From Zeugodacus cucurbitae (taxonomy: Eukaryota > Arthropoda > Insecta > Diptera > Tephritidae), in NCBI RefSeq assembly GCF_028554725.1, contig NC_071667.1:15731501-15795500 (forward strand): DNA of 64,000 nucleotides. The letters run 5' to 3'. The position numbers and the translations under genes were made by a program. The notes below the pieces were generated by a model. It was not told the origin of the DNA and ran no database searches. It was given only the letters and a program-made list of their open reading frames with translations. Of the stretch, positions 45,785-57,519 are shown piece by piece (positions within the stretch are counted from its first letter, which is position 1; the number at the start of each line of letters is the position of its first letter).

Positions 45785-48290
45785 ATGGAAAAAAGTGAAT
45801 TTAAATTTTGCGTAGTTTATACTAAGGTTAAGGTAGAGTCTTTAATAAAAAATGTTTTTTCATTTGCTAATGATACTGATTCCATGATTGTTCTGGGCGA
45901 TTTTAATCTACCGTATGCATCATGGAAATCCATTGATGATTACATTATACCAGTTTGCACTCGTTTAAACTTTAATGAGTTTTTGGAAGAAATGTCTGAG
46001 TTGGGTCTTAACCAAATTAGTTTGATTCCTAACAAATTCGGTAAATTCTTAGATTTGGTCTATGTTGATAATACTTCAATATTTTCTGTTGTCCGATCTG
46101 ATCCTTTAGTTTTGCCTGAGGACTTTTACCATCCTGATTTGGAAATTAATATCGAAATCAAATCCGATCTTGTTTTCAATAAACAGGACCATTGTTTTAG
46201 TTTCAACTTTGCGAAAGCTAACTTTAAAAAGATTAATCTGGAACTCTAAATTGACTTGGCCCGATTATAGTGGTAATATTGAATTTAATGTTTCAAATTT
46301 TAATAAAACTATTTTTAATTTATTTGAAAGGTTTGTTCCGAAATGTTTTGTTACCCAAAGTAAAAACTCAAATTTGCGGTTTTCGAAAGAGCTATGTAAA
46401 CTAAAAAATAGAAAAGCTCGTGCTTTTAAACTTTATAAAAAAATGGAATGCTTAGTGAATATTTAAAATATTCTAAGTTACAACGAGAGTTTGCGGTAGT
46501 TAACAAAAAATGTTATAAAAACTACATAAATAAAGTTAAAAAACACATTATTCGCAATCCAAAATCTTTTTATGGTTTCGTTAACTCCAAACGCAGGATA
46601 TCCAATTTTCCGTCCACGATGAAATATAATTCAACCATGTCATGTGACAATTATACTATTTCTAATATGTTTGCTGAATTCTTTAAGTCTAATTATTGTT
46701 CTAACTCCCCTACGAATGTGCCATATCAACATGTGTGTTGTCCGAGTACCGTTATTAATGCACCTATAATTTCTGAATTAGATGTCTTAAACAATCTAGA
46801 TACATTAAAAAGTTCGTTTAAATTTATGATTCCCTCATGCTTCCTTAAAAATTGTGCAAAATATATTTATCTACCTTTAACCAAGCTTTTCAACTCATCT
46901 CTTAAGGAAGGTATTTTTCCGTCATTGTGGAAAAACTCTTTTATAATACCTTTGCATAAAAGCGGTGTTAGATCATCCGTTGAGAACTATAGGGGGATAG
47001 CAAAAATGTCAGCTATACCCAAACTTTTTGAAGCTATTATCACTGACCAAATTACATTCTCGATTTCTCCATTGATTTCATTTTCTCAGCATGGATTCTG
47101 TAAAGGGTAATCTACAGCAACAAACTTGCTTGAATTCGTAAGCCATGTGTCAATGGGTTTTAGAGACAATAAGAATACCGAGTATGCTTTATACAGACTT
47201 TAGTAAAGCATTCGATAGAGTAAACCACTCTATTCTATTGCAAAAATTGGATTATCTTGGTTTTCAACCAAGACTTCTTAATTGGGTATCCTCATATCTT
47301 ACTAACAGAAAACAACAAGTTATATTTAATAACACTTTATCCGATTCAATTATGGTCCCTTCAGGCGTTCCACAAGGTAGTCATCTCGGTCCGATTCTGT
47401 TCTTATTGTTTATTAATGATATACCTTCCGTAATTAAGTTTTCAAACATTTTATTATATGCGGATGATGTAAAACTTTTTAAATCATATACTTCTTATAA
47501 TGATAGAACTGAGTTACAATCGGACTTAAATAATTTATTTACTTGGTGTCACATAAATGATATGCCACTGAATCTTAAAAAATGTAAAACGATGTGATTT
47601 TCCCGTAGATCTGTTGATCCTTCTCCCTACGTAATAAATAACTTCAGTTTAGAGCAAGTATCTAGCTTTGTTGATTTAGGAGTTACTATGGACCCTAAAC
47701 TAAATTTTAATTCTCATGTAAATTCAATTGTTTTAAAAGCTAAAGGTGTTCTTAGCTTTGTTAAACGTTGGTCTAAAGAATTTAGTGATCTGTATATTAC
47801 TAAAACTCTTTTTACAACATTGGTAAGACCTATATTGGAGTATGGTTCTGTGGTATGGAATCCTAGCTACAATACCCATTCTGATAAGTTAGAGTCCGTT
47901 CAAAAACAATTTTTACTTTTTGCTTTAGGTCACTTACACTGGGATTCAAGATTGAATCTTCCTCCGTACACTAGTCGCTTAAAACTTATAAATCTACCTA
48001 CGCTCACTAGTCGTAGGGAAATGCTAGGTATAATATTTCTAGTAAAACTTCTGAATGGTTCTGTTTGTAGCTCTTTTCTTTTGTCTGATATCAAGTTTAA
48101 TGTCCCATTTCGTTCATCTAGGCAGTTTAGACCATTACTTTTAAAATCTTCGAGAATAAATTTTGAGTTAAACGAACCATTCCGTCAAATATGTTATGAT
48201 TTTAATTCTCATTCCAGCACATTTGACCTGTCTGATTCGATCTTTAGCATTAAAAAAACTATTTTGTCTTCGCTTAATAAGTAACATTAA
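45785..48290 (+). pseudogene. Non-LTR retrotransposon (Jockey/CR1-like), 5'-truncated
   Basis: Starts inside the endonuclease domain (45785-46249: DSMIVLGDFNLPYASW; FGKFLDLVYVDNT). It continues through 46170-46466 and 46448-47110 (LTKLFNSSLKEGIFPSLWKN, ENYRGIAKMSAIPKLFEAII) and the RT core 47145-47597 (LYTDFSKAFDRVNHSILLQK, PSGVPQGSHLGPILFLLFIN, LLYADDVKLF). It ends with the RT C-terminal part 47688-48284 (VDLGVTMDPKLNFNSHVNS; LVRPILEYGSVVWNPSYN). The frame is broken by a TAA at 47108, a shift near 47200, a TGA at 47595 and shifts in the endonuclease. The catalytic YADD is intact. About 220 bases of 3' flank follow before the BEL insertion. Confidence 0.9.
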
Positions 48291-48512
48291 ACATTTTTTA
48301 ACCTTTTGTTTTTGTAAATTTTAAAACTTAGCTGTTGAAATTTTTCTTTCTGTAGCTGAGCAGTTTGAGATCCCGACGCTTAAAAACTCTTGCCTTTCAT
48401 GACTCGGCAAATTCCGCTCGTTTGCGGATTGCGCCTCACGCGTCGGTTGGGCGGGAGGTGGGTAATCGTTTGGGTTTATATATTATTTGTTGTTCAGTTT
48501 TATAAGAATAAG

Positions 48513-49486
48513 TGTTTAATCCAAACAAATACTCCTCTGCATTGCTCTCCAAAAAGTAATAGATAGGTAATGCAGAGGAGATAAACCGCCCCAACTTCAC
48601 CTATCACACATCACCCTTTACACACAACAACGTATAGAGACAAATAGAGAAAAACAAGGAGTGAACAAGTGCACAACACGAACATACAAAAAACCCGCGC
48701 TTTTAAGTAAAGTGAACGAAAGACACAATTTAAGGTGAAAAATTAATCACTAACAGCCGGTTTCACGAAAGTTTTTAATGGAAAATTAAGTTCCATTTAG
48801 TTTTAATTTTAATTTTTATTTAACTTTGCACTTAAATTTCCTGCGTTTCACCATTATTGACATTTGGCATCCAAAAAATTAAAAGGCAGGGATGTTAGTA
48901 AGAATAACAGCTGATTTATGTAAACAAATAAGATGAATTTCTTTGTCAAAATGGTAAACAAATGGGAATTCAGCTGATAGAAAAGCGTAACCATGGTTAC
49001 ATATGACACTATTTAAATAATATTTAAATGGCAAAGCGTGACCGTTTAAATAAAAATTAAATCAAATGGTGAAACTGAAATTTATTATTTTTCACTTAAA
49101 TTTGTTTCGTGAAACCGGCTGTAAGAATAACATAAACCCAAACGCTAACTCAAACACATACTTCAAGTGAAAGAAGAGAAATCCCCAAAAACACAAAACC
49201 CAATCCAACATAAATAAAGAAGGAGGAAAACATTCAACACAGAGGAGTCTAAACATTTCACAACTCAGGAAGGAGGAATTCGCACAGAACACAAAACATC
49301 ACAAAGAGAAACCACAGGTCAATATAAATTTTGATACACTAACAATAAATTATAACTAATTACACTTAGAACAATTAACCCATATTGTTAATACACACTT
49401 ACTCAATATATACGAATTTATAACGTTTAAACACAAATAACTCTTTTCTTCAAACGGATCGGCCTCAACGTCATCTTAACTCGACA
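48513..49486 (+). repeat. 5' LTR of the BEL element (974 bp, interrupted)
   Basis: Begins TGTTTAATCCAAACAAATAC and ends TTAACTCGACA. Compared with the 3' LTR it has about 584 extra bases: the MITE 48754-49121 with its TAA duplication, plus about 213 bases that the 3' LTR has lost. Confidence 0.9.
48754..49121. mobile_element. 368-bp MITE inside the 5' LTR
   Basis: Inverted repeats CAGCCGGTTTCACGAAAG and its near-inverse (CTTTCG/TTTCGTGAAACCGGCTG), flanked by TAA on both sides (48751-48753 and 49122-49124). The 3-bp TWA-type duplication suggests a PIF/Harbinger-driven MITE. There is no ORF. It is absent from the other LTR, so it arrived after the retroelement. Confidence 0.88.
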
Positions 49487-49490
49487 TTTT

Positions 49491-49506
49491 TGGTCCTATC
49501 GAGCCG
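49491..49506 (+). promoter_or_regulatory. Candidate primer-binding site
   Basis: TGGTCCTATCGAGCCG, four bases after the 5' LTR, has the TGG start expected of a sequence that pairs with the CCA 3' end of a tRNA. Which tRNA was not determined. Confidence 0.55.
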
Positions 49507-50254
49507 CGATAGTTTGAAGGAAACCAACAACAACATCGTTGGAATCTAGCCTCACCCCGCAACAATAACAACATCGTTGGAATACACCGACTCCCATCAA
49601 CAACAATATCATCGTTTACCTCAGTGCACCCAACTATTATTTATATTAATTATCAACAGTGCATAGCAAAATTGTTAAGAGTAAAATATCAAATTGTGTA
49701 CTTAAGCGCACTTAAGTTCAATTTATTTGTTGTTAGTAAGTTTGACAAATTTTGCTTGCACTATTCAATTATATATTTACATATTATACTCAAGAGAAGA
49801 AGTGCAATAATAAAACGCATAATTGCATGCTGCGGCTATTGCACTCTTCTTGCTCAAAAGTAATTAATATAAATATATACAAACACCCGTACTCATTTAC
49901 ATACATACGAACTAGCGATCTAGTTCGTATAAGAATTGTTGCTAGCAAACGCCAATAGCGGACAGAACATAAGAAAGCAAAGACCCAATAGGAAATTCGA
50001 AAAGAGACCCAATAGCAAAAATTGCAAAAATCCTGCAAAATTTTATTTTCCGAATTTATTCCCAAAATTCGCCCGTACGTTACAAAAATAGATAGTTTTT
50101 CTCACAAATAATAACCCGTACCCTATAAAAAGTCAAAAACGAAATTTTTTAAAATAAAGAAAGTTTTTGATAAAAACAATTTTCTACCCGAATTATTTCA
50201 GTTTTACTCACTCAAATAATATTATTTATTAAAAACACTCACCCAATTGCTGAA

Positions 50255-50452
50255 ATGGAGGATTTCAAATTCACAACCAGCGATTTAATAGAATTCGTGG
50301 AAGATCATTTCCATACCCAAGCTGAAGAAGAAACAGTTTATACCCTAGAAATTAAAAGAGTTACACTAAATTCGCTTTACGAGAAAGCAGAAAGGGCATA
50401 TGATGCTATTCGGAGAATTTCTAGTGATACCCGCGAAACCTATCCTGCTTAG
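50255..50452 (+). CDS. BEL gag, N-terminal piece (frame-shifted from the rest)
   Basis: 65 residues beginning MEDFKFTTSDLIEFVEDH, charged and helical. It is the likely true start of gag. The frame of the main ORF is open upstream of its own ATG, back to about 50445, so a one-base change near 50440 would separate the two pieces. Translation of this copy would stop here. Confidence 0.6.
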   Translation: MEDFKFTTSDLIEFVEDHFHTQAEEETVYTLEIKRVTLNSLYEKAERAYDAIRRISSDTRETYPA

Positions 50453-50490
50453 CCTCAATTAATAAAGATATAGACACACGCAAAACCCAG

Positions 50491-52554
50491 ATGTCATGCC
50501 AACCCATTAAGGAAAGAGCCTCAGAAGACTCTACAATAGATTTCGGTCCCAAGATTGAGCTACCACCATGTGACACCGACATCTTTTACGGAGATTACAC
50601 GGCTTGGCCCACATTTCGAGATATGTTTACGGCCTTGTATATCCGTAACCCCAGAATAAGTAATGTTGAAAAACTCTTTCACCTTACCCAGAAGACCCGA
50701 GGCGAAGTAAGAGAAGCTATTAAAAACACACCCCTTACGAATGATGGTTTCATACTGGCTTGGAAGAATCTGGTTGAGCAGTATGAAAACAAAAGAATTC
50801 AGGTCAACACCCAATTAAAAACCCTTCTCAACTTACCCGATGCCACTCAAGAAACAGGCTGCGCCATAAAAGGCCTGCAACGAGCGGTTAATAACGTCTT
50901 AACCAATTTAACCCATCTTGAGATTGACACAAAAAGTTGGGACCCGATACTGATATATCTTTGTAGTTCGAAACTACCGAAACAAACACTAGAAGCATTC
51001 GAATCTACCCTAGAAGATATTACTTCTATACCCACATGGTCAAATTTCGACTCTTTCTTGACCCATAAATATAAAACCCTCGAATCCGTATCAAATTTCA
51101 AGGATTCAGTAGCAAAACCCCACTCACCCCATCTTGACACAATAAAAAGATCAGATGAAAGAATATATAACCCGAGAGATAGAACCTCAAACTATCAAAA
51201 CAGTTCATCCCAACCCCACCCGGAAGCAGAAGGTTGCAAACTTTGCTATAAGCATCACTCGATTCGTGAATGCCCCCAATTCCTAACAATGAAAGTTGAG
51301 ACCCGTATAACCACAATTAAAAGGTACGGATATTGCTACAACTGCTTAGCTTTATCACACAGTTACAAGAACTACATGAGTAAAAACACTTGCCGCAAAT
51401 GTCACAAAAAACACAACACACTGATACACAAAGAGTATAACCCTCGACCTGACACCAACCCTGAAATTCCAAGATTTACCAGTACAATACCTGCTACTGC
51501 TGCAAGTACCACAATACCCACACAAAATATCAATCAGCAAGCCTACACTACTACTATACAGTCCACTATTTCATCAACTCAAGACCCTCACAACCCAAGT
51601 AGGAAGCAGATATTATTGGGTACAGCAATGGTTCAGATCGAACACAATGGTCAGCGATACTATGCGAGAGCTCTAATAGATTCAGGTTCGGAGGCCACAT
51701 TTATATCTGAAAGACTTCAACGAAGTCTGGATATACCCACCCACTCTACATCAGCCCAAGTAACCGGAATAACCAACACGGTTTTAGCAACCCCCACGAA
51801 AATGTGTAATATTACCCTACGTTCACCCGTAAACACGAATTACAAAATTTCAACTCAGGCATTAATTATGAACAAAATTACCGATAATGTAACCACATAC
51901 CCAATAAACCCAAATCTGGGTAAAATTATCTTGGCTTCACTCCTAGCTCAAGAGACAGTATTCGGATGGATTCTGTCCGGACCCATTACACAATCTTCCA
52001 AAAATTCATCAATAGCATCGTTTCATAACACTATTAACCCGAAGTATCTACTCACTCGCTTTGGGGAGGTGGAAGAAATCCCTAAGGATCCCGTAAGTCC
52101 CAAATCAATATGTGGAATATGTGAAGGAAAATTTCAAAAAACTACCCGAAGTAAATCATATGGGCACTATATAAGAACCCTACCCACTACCCAAAAGAAA
52201 AACGAAAATCATCAACAAACAACCCGAAAAACCCACCGACGAACAGCTACTCATCGTCATTTAGTAGCATGCGGATTATGCGAAGATGACCACCGGTTAG
52301 CCACATGTACCAAATACTTGTCGGCTAACTTACACAAAAAATTTGAAGCAGTCATCAAACACCGCTATTGCGTTAACTGTTTAGCCAGGTCACACAAAAC
52401 AGAAAGATGCACAAGTAGGAATCGATGTTCTACATGCAATGGGAAGCACCATTCCTCTCTACATGGTCACCCAAGACTACACCCAGCCAACAAGAAAGAA
52501 ACCCAGATCTCAAACCCTACCAACAGAAACCCGACCCTTAAGAGACTTAAGTGA
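50491..52554 (+). CDS. BEL gag-protease ORF with fused second zinc-knuckle region
   Basis: 687 residues. Residues about 20-205 resemble the BEL/Pao gag domain (FYGDYTAWPTFRDMFTALYI; LSKLPKQTLEAFES-like). Zinc-knuckle-type Cys/His clusters lie at about 249-310 (CKLCYKHHSIREC; YCYNCLALSH; CRKCHKKH). An aspartic protease follows at about 380-495 (ALIDSGSEATFISERLQRSL; VFGWILSGP). The start of the pol linker (FGEVEEIPKDPVSPK) comes next, and the frame then enters a second Cys/His cluster from residue 594 (CGLCEDDHRLATC; YCVNCLARSHKTERC; CSTCNGKHHSSLHGH). RT, RNase H and integrase are absent, and the open frame through the junction suggests a deletion or chimera. Confidence 0.85.
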   Translation: MSCQPIKERASEDSTIDFGPKIELPPCDTDIFYGDYTAWPTFRDMFTALYIRNPRISNVEKLFHLTQKTRGEVREAIKNTPLTNDGFILAWKNLVEQYENKRIQVNTQLKTLLNLPDATQETGCAIKGLQRAVNNVLTNLTHLEIDTKSWDPILIYLCSSKLPKQTLEAFESTLEDITSIPTWSNFDSFLTHKYKTLESVSNFKDSVAKPHSPHLDTIKRSDERIYNPRDRTSNYQNSSSQPHPEAEGCKLCYKHHSIRECPQFLTMKVETRITTIKRYGYCYNCLALSHSYKNYMSKNTCRKCHKKHNTLIHKEYNPRPDTNPEIPRFTSTIPATAASTTIPTQNINQQAYTTTIQSTISSTQDPHNPSRKQILLGTAMVQIEHNGQRYYARALIDSGSEATFISERLQRSLDIPTHSTSAQVTGITNTVLATPTKMCNITLRSPVNTNYKISTQALIMNKITDNVTTYPINPNLGKIILASLLAQETVFGWILSGPITQSSKNSSIASFHNTINPKYLLTRFGEVEEIPKDPVSPKSICGICEGKFQKTTRSKSYGHYIRTLPTTQKKNENHQQTTRKTHRRTATHRHLVACGLCEDDHRLATCTKYLSANLHKKFEAVIKHRYCVNCLARSHKTERCTSRNRCSTCNGKHHSSLHGHPRLHPANKKETQISNPTNRNPTLKRLK

Positions 52555-52825
52555 CGTTGTTCAAATACCCTTTGACAACATAGTCCTCTCTGACCCTCAA
52601 ACTCACAGAAAAGCAGATATAATATTGGAGATCGGAGCGGATATTTACCCACACATTACCCGGATTGTTCAACCCAGACAATGGCACCGCGGTAACCCAG
52701 AGCACAGCATTCAACTGGACCCTAACTTGCACCCTATAATAGATAAGTATACTCCAGAAATTTACTCATACCCCACTAATACAAAATATATTTCGCAGAT
52801 ACTGCAAGGCGGCCGGGATGTTTAG
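52439..52825 (+). CDS. Overlapping frame after the second zinc-knuckle region of BEL
   Basis: 128 residues in another frame. It contains DNIVLSDPQTHRKADIILEI and GADIYPHI, which look like the part of a BEL-type protease region that the main ORF lacks. It probably continues the fused second module after a frameshift. It ends just inside the 3' LTR. Its coding status is uncertain. Confidence 0.5.
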   Translation: MGSTIPLYMVTQDYTQPTRKKPRSQTLPTETRPLRDLSDVVQIPFDNIVLSDPQTHRKADIILEIGADIYPHITRIVQPRQWHRGNPEHSIQLDPNLHPIIDKYTPEIYSYPTNTKYISQILQGGRDV

Positions 52826-53208
52826 TCCAAACAAATACTCCTCTGCATTGCTCTCCAAAAAATAATAGATAGGTAATGCAGAGGAGATAAACCGAAACCG
52901 AAATCCCCAAAAACACAAAACCCAATCCAACATAAATAAAGAAGGAGGAAAACATTCAACACAGAGGAGTCTAAACATTTCACAACTCAGGAAGGAGGAA
53001 TTCGCACAGAACACAAAACATCACAAAGAGAAACCACAGGTCAATATAAATTTTGATACACTAACAATAAATTATAACTAATTACACTTAGAACAATTAA
53101 CCCATATTGTTAATACACACTTACTCAATATATACGAATTTATAACGTTTAAACACAAACAACTCTTTTCTTCAAACGGATCGGCCTCAACGTCATCTTA
53201 ACTCGACA
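52819..53208 (+). repeat. 3' LTR of the BEL element (390 bp)
   Basis: Begins TGTTTAGTCCAAACAAATAC and ends TTAACTCGACA. Where aligned to the 5' LTR it differs at only about three positions, plus a junction that marks a deletion of about 213 bases near 52895. Confidence 0.92.
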
Positions 53209-53213
53209 ATAAG

Positions 53214-54133
53214 AATTATTAATAACCCAAAATATTTGAACTGTTTGGTTCGCGTCAGCGCGACTTCGGAATTGGAAACCCCATCATTAATAGTTTAAAT
53301 TTGAATTTCTAATTCTGTACATTATTCCATCACAATTTGCTTAGCGAAACTTCAACTCTCAACAGCTTTCAGCTGCATGCTCGTGCAGAGAAAGTGAAAG
53401 GGCACGACCCGTTCACAGCTAAGACGCAATGTTGCAAACAAGCTTAGTGGAATGTTGAGAGGGGGGTTAGCATGTTGAATTTTGATGCGTCTAAGTAAAG
53501 GCAAGCATATACATTTCAATTGGTAGACTAACAAAGATATATACATATAACAATGTTGCAATATATTAATTTGAAATGCAGACGCAAGTGATATCTAACA
53601 CAGCTTCATTTGTATGGTAGCAGCATCTCCGCAGACAAGGAATTGTCTTTATCGCTGAGAAAATGTTAGCTAGTAACAATTGGTTGTTGCATGCATAATC
53701 ATTTGATATTCGACGCTGATTTTGAATGCAGCTAGCTATCTAAATCTTACGAAACCCTAAAGTTAACCTTATCAATGCAGTTCTTTTGAGTTTACGAAGG
53801 TCACCTCATAGTGTTCCAATTATACACGGTATATAATGGTGATTTGGCATTCATGAAAATACTTAATGAAGCTATATAGGAGTAATCGAATTTTTAGAGA
53901 GCCAACAAAATAAAATATTAAGACCCATTCTTGAAAAATCGAAAAAATTAGGAATGCGGAGAAGCATATTTCGGTAAAAAATGTTTGATCAGAAAAATTT
54001 ATTAATAAAGCAAATGATATATTGGATCCACTGGCGTACGACATGAACCGTTAGTTGAAAAGTCAGAATAATCTAGAAAATATTCCAAATAATTTCCCTT
54101 CAGAAGAAATCGTGGAACTGTTTGAAGTGAGAT
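53214..54133. other. AT-rich spacer
   Basis: No feature seen. Confidence 0.4.
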
Positions 54134-54136
54134 TTA

Positions 54137-54379
54137 TAGCGTTTTTAGACAGAAGCTAATTGATCAATTAACCGCCATCTGCCCAATCAAACACTTATTA
54201 AAATCGAATTACCAAAAATATTAATCATTTGATGAAACTTATAAACTTCTTATGAAAAGCAAAAACAAAAATGTATAACAACTGATCCGTTACCGAGTAG
54301 CCGGCAGTATAAAAGGCAAAAAAGGGTTTCTCAATAAATATTTCAATTGATCAATTAATTTGGCTGTCTAAAAACGCTA
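54137..54379. mobile_element. 243-bp MITE with TTA target duplication
   Basis: Inverted repeats TAGCGTTTTTAGACAG plus an AATTGATCAATTAA motif, flanked by TTA (54134-54136 and 54380-54382). TTA fits PIF/Harbinger mobilisation. It is related to the copy at about 27.1-27.5 kb. Confidence 0.85.
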
Positions 54380-54382
54380 TTA

Positions 54383-57300
54383 GGAATTATATATTCTGAG
54401 CAGATTTTATCCAACGAATCACGAAAATTTGTAATTGAAAGCTGAGCCTGAATCTAACCGACGCACAAAAGCTCATCTCTTATTTGAATATCAAACGGAC
54501 TTTTATTGAATTTTTATAAAAATAGTATGTACTTATGTGATTTTTATTGGTTATCTCTCAAGCTTTTAGAAATTCAGGAACACAACCGCGTAGTGTTTCA
54601 GACAACGATATTCGCCAATTTCTACAAATACATTTGACAGCTTTCAACTCAATGCCATGGAATATATCTGCTTTGTTATGTCTTTTCTGCTGCAATACAC
54701 AGTCAACCAACTGAGTGCCAGGGAGTGTATGAGCACTAAGAAACTTCAGTTAAGTGCTTTTTCGTACTACACAGCTTCGGTTGTATTGTCGTATAAGCTA
54801 CTAAGCGTTATTTGTTCGTTATTATAATATACAAATTAAGTATAGGTAACCTTTATTAGTTAGAAATTAGTAAGTTAAAGCTTTTAAAGAACTGTACGTA
54901 TTTTGAAAACAAAACTTTAAATTTTTACATATAAAATTAAAAATGTCCAAAATACTGTTTATCAAAAATAAAAAGCACTGAACGATTTATTATGAAATTA
55001 AAAGTCGTAGCGAAATAACTTTTTTCACCGCCTTTGTGCTAGTAACTGCTTGAAGTATCTTGGTTTTCATACCTTCCTTCCTTCCCGAAATTAGTGGCAG
55101 TTTCGCTTGGCGCTTAAAACTCAACTTTGTGCGTAACCAAAGTTACATTTAAAGCGCGCGTTGTTGCTTCAGCGGATACCATCAAAGAGCAGAAAAAAGG
55201 AGCGACGAAACCATTAAGCTATAACCAGCTAATTAAAAGAACAACTGAAGTTACTCATACGCCTACGCGAACGAGCGGTAGTAATGAAATCGCTTAATAA
55301 CAGCAAAGCTGCACAAAGAAGCCAAGCCCATTACGGCGTCTACGAAAAAGCGATTATAACAAAGAAAACTTAAAAATTTCATTTAGTGCACAAGTTGCTC
55401 ATATAGCAACTCGCAGCTTATACTCGTACATAAATTTTTATAGGCGCAAAGTAAAAGGCTCGCAACAAAGGCATACTCAGCCGAAATGCTACATGCAAAA
55501 AAGTTATATGTAATTATAATTTTTTTTTTGCTTTTGCTTATAAGCGTTATATACTTGGATGGCATTTTGCTAGGCGCAACATTCTTTGTGTGCAATGACA
55601 GCAAAGCGTTTTGGTTTGAAGCCTTAAGAGTTGCTGGAATGTAAGCCTAAATAAAATGTTAAATAAGCAAACAAAAAAGAGACACACAAAATTTTATGGG
55701 AACTAAATAGGCTGATATGCTTATGTAGCTACTTAATGCCAGTAGCATTAAAAATGTCATTATATGCGCATTAGAATAGCTGAAAATATTGAAACAGTCA
55801 TGTTATGTTAGGAAATATGTAGCAAAAAGGTTGGAAAGGAATATAATGGAATTAGTGCGTATATATATGTATACATGTATATTTCTTTTTAGAAACCCAG
55901 TGGGGATTCGAAGATAGCGTGCATGATACAGACAGCGAGATTTTATTTCAAATAAAGCATAGAAAACTGAAAAATTGTTTTTTCGTTATCAATTTTATAG
56001 TATTTAGTATTTGCACCGAATTTCGTACATATGGATATCGCAACTGCTCCTTACGAAAACCAGTCGATCGTTCCTATGCTACACAAGCCGTATGTAATTT
56101 ATTCTAATTTCGTTCAGTATTATAGATCATCCAGGCTCCCTCACTTGGCCTTACCTTTTCGAAAATATATTATGTTAATTTTTCGAAAATTACATGACAA
56201 TTCTAATATCTAAGTATTTCTTCCGTTATAATTTTTTAAGAATAACAAACGTAAAACAACCGCTTAAAACATCATTTCTCAAAATATGACATATTGTTTC
56301 CTGTGGTATCTAATGCGCCTTATAGATTATATAGTATGTGGTACAAATCGGTAATAATAGAATATACACTCCTTACTTTTCAAAGAGAATTCTATAAATT
56401 CCATCACTTTCATGCAAAACAAAGACAACGCACTTACTCACACAATACTTACAAACCTACATACAGCACTTGTATTTATTTATAAATAGACGGTCGCTGG
56501 GTCATGCTTTTACGCATAAAGGACACCCAAAATATAGGTACAACAATAACAAAAAGTACTAAAGGTATTTACTCAACTTTTTACTGTTCGAGTACCTCGC
56601 ACGAAAAATATAAATAAATCGTGCATACATTTTTTTGTTGTATTATCCACTTACTTTTGCCGGCCTTTTACCTTTTGCAACACAGTGAAATACACTGTTT
56701 AGTAAAATATTCCTTTTTTTGTTACATGCCTTTTTCGATTCTTTATTGTCCTTTACAAATTGACTTACTTTTGAACTTAGGCACTTTAGCGTAAAAGGCA
56801 ATAAAGCAACTCGAAAGGGAAACAACAACATCGTATAGAAGAAATGTTTACATGATTTTATAGCCTGCGAAAAAGGAATCGACAATGCTCAAACGGAAGT
56901 TCGGCGGCAATAAAAAAGTAGCTGATTATAATAAAGTCTTAAATTTTGTGTGGGCTCTTTTAAATTACTTACACTTATTTACTGTTACGCATTCATATGT
57001 ATGTGTGTGTGTGATAGCAAATAAAATAACATACTCGGGGATTTGTAACGCATGCAACTTGCTCCGATTTCGATGTACTTTGGGGAATAATGAGCTTTGA
57101 TTTTGGTTTTGATATACACTAAATTAAGTAAATGCATTATATATATATATATATATATAGATATATAAATGAAGCACAAAGACAAGTTAATTTAGTAGCA
57201 TTAAGTGCAAATGCCAACGCAAGGGTAACTAATTAGCTAATTGTGTTGTTTATATTAATTTTCATGAACACTACTTGCTTTCAATAGTTAACAAAGTCTT

Positions 57301-57519
57301 TCAAGAAATGTTAAATTGTTTTTAAACAATTGTAAATTGTCTATTTAGAGGTTACCTTAGCAAATACATTTCGAATTGGTAAGGGCGTATTGTCACTAAT
57401 TAGTGTATCAGTGGTTATTTCGGGAACCACTGCACAGATCTTAAAATTATTCAGTTACAATAGCATGAAACTAGAACTTCTCATTTTCTATATTGTGTAA
57501 AAGCTGCATTCTGATACAT
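54383..57519. other. AT-rich spacer
   Basis: No gene recognised. A (TA)n tract lies at about 57137-57160 and a (TG)n tract near 57001. Confidence 0.4.

Larger units (their letters stand above)
48513..53208 (+). mobile_element. BEL/Pao LTR retrotransposon, pol-deleted (4696 bp)
   Basis: Bounded by LTRs that start TGTTTA and end CTCGACA, and by a 5-bp target duplication ATAAG (48508-48512 and 53209-53213). The internal part carries a gag with a BEL/Pao-type region, zinc knuckles and an aspartic protease. Reverse transcriptase, RNase H and integrase are missing, so it could only move with help from a complete relative. Confidence 0.93.

Noticed and set aside
52554..52818. Envelope gene that would make the BEL element a retrovirus-like agent
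   Set aside because: No signal peptide, membrane segment or fusion-type motif seen between gag and the 3' LTR.
49092..53014. Identical minus-strand frames at 49092-49292 and 52766-53014
   Set aside because: They are the antisense of the two LTRs, which explains the identity; no protein family.
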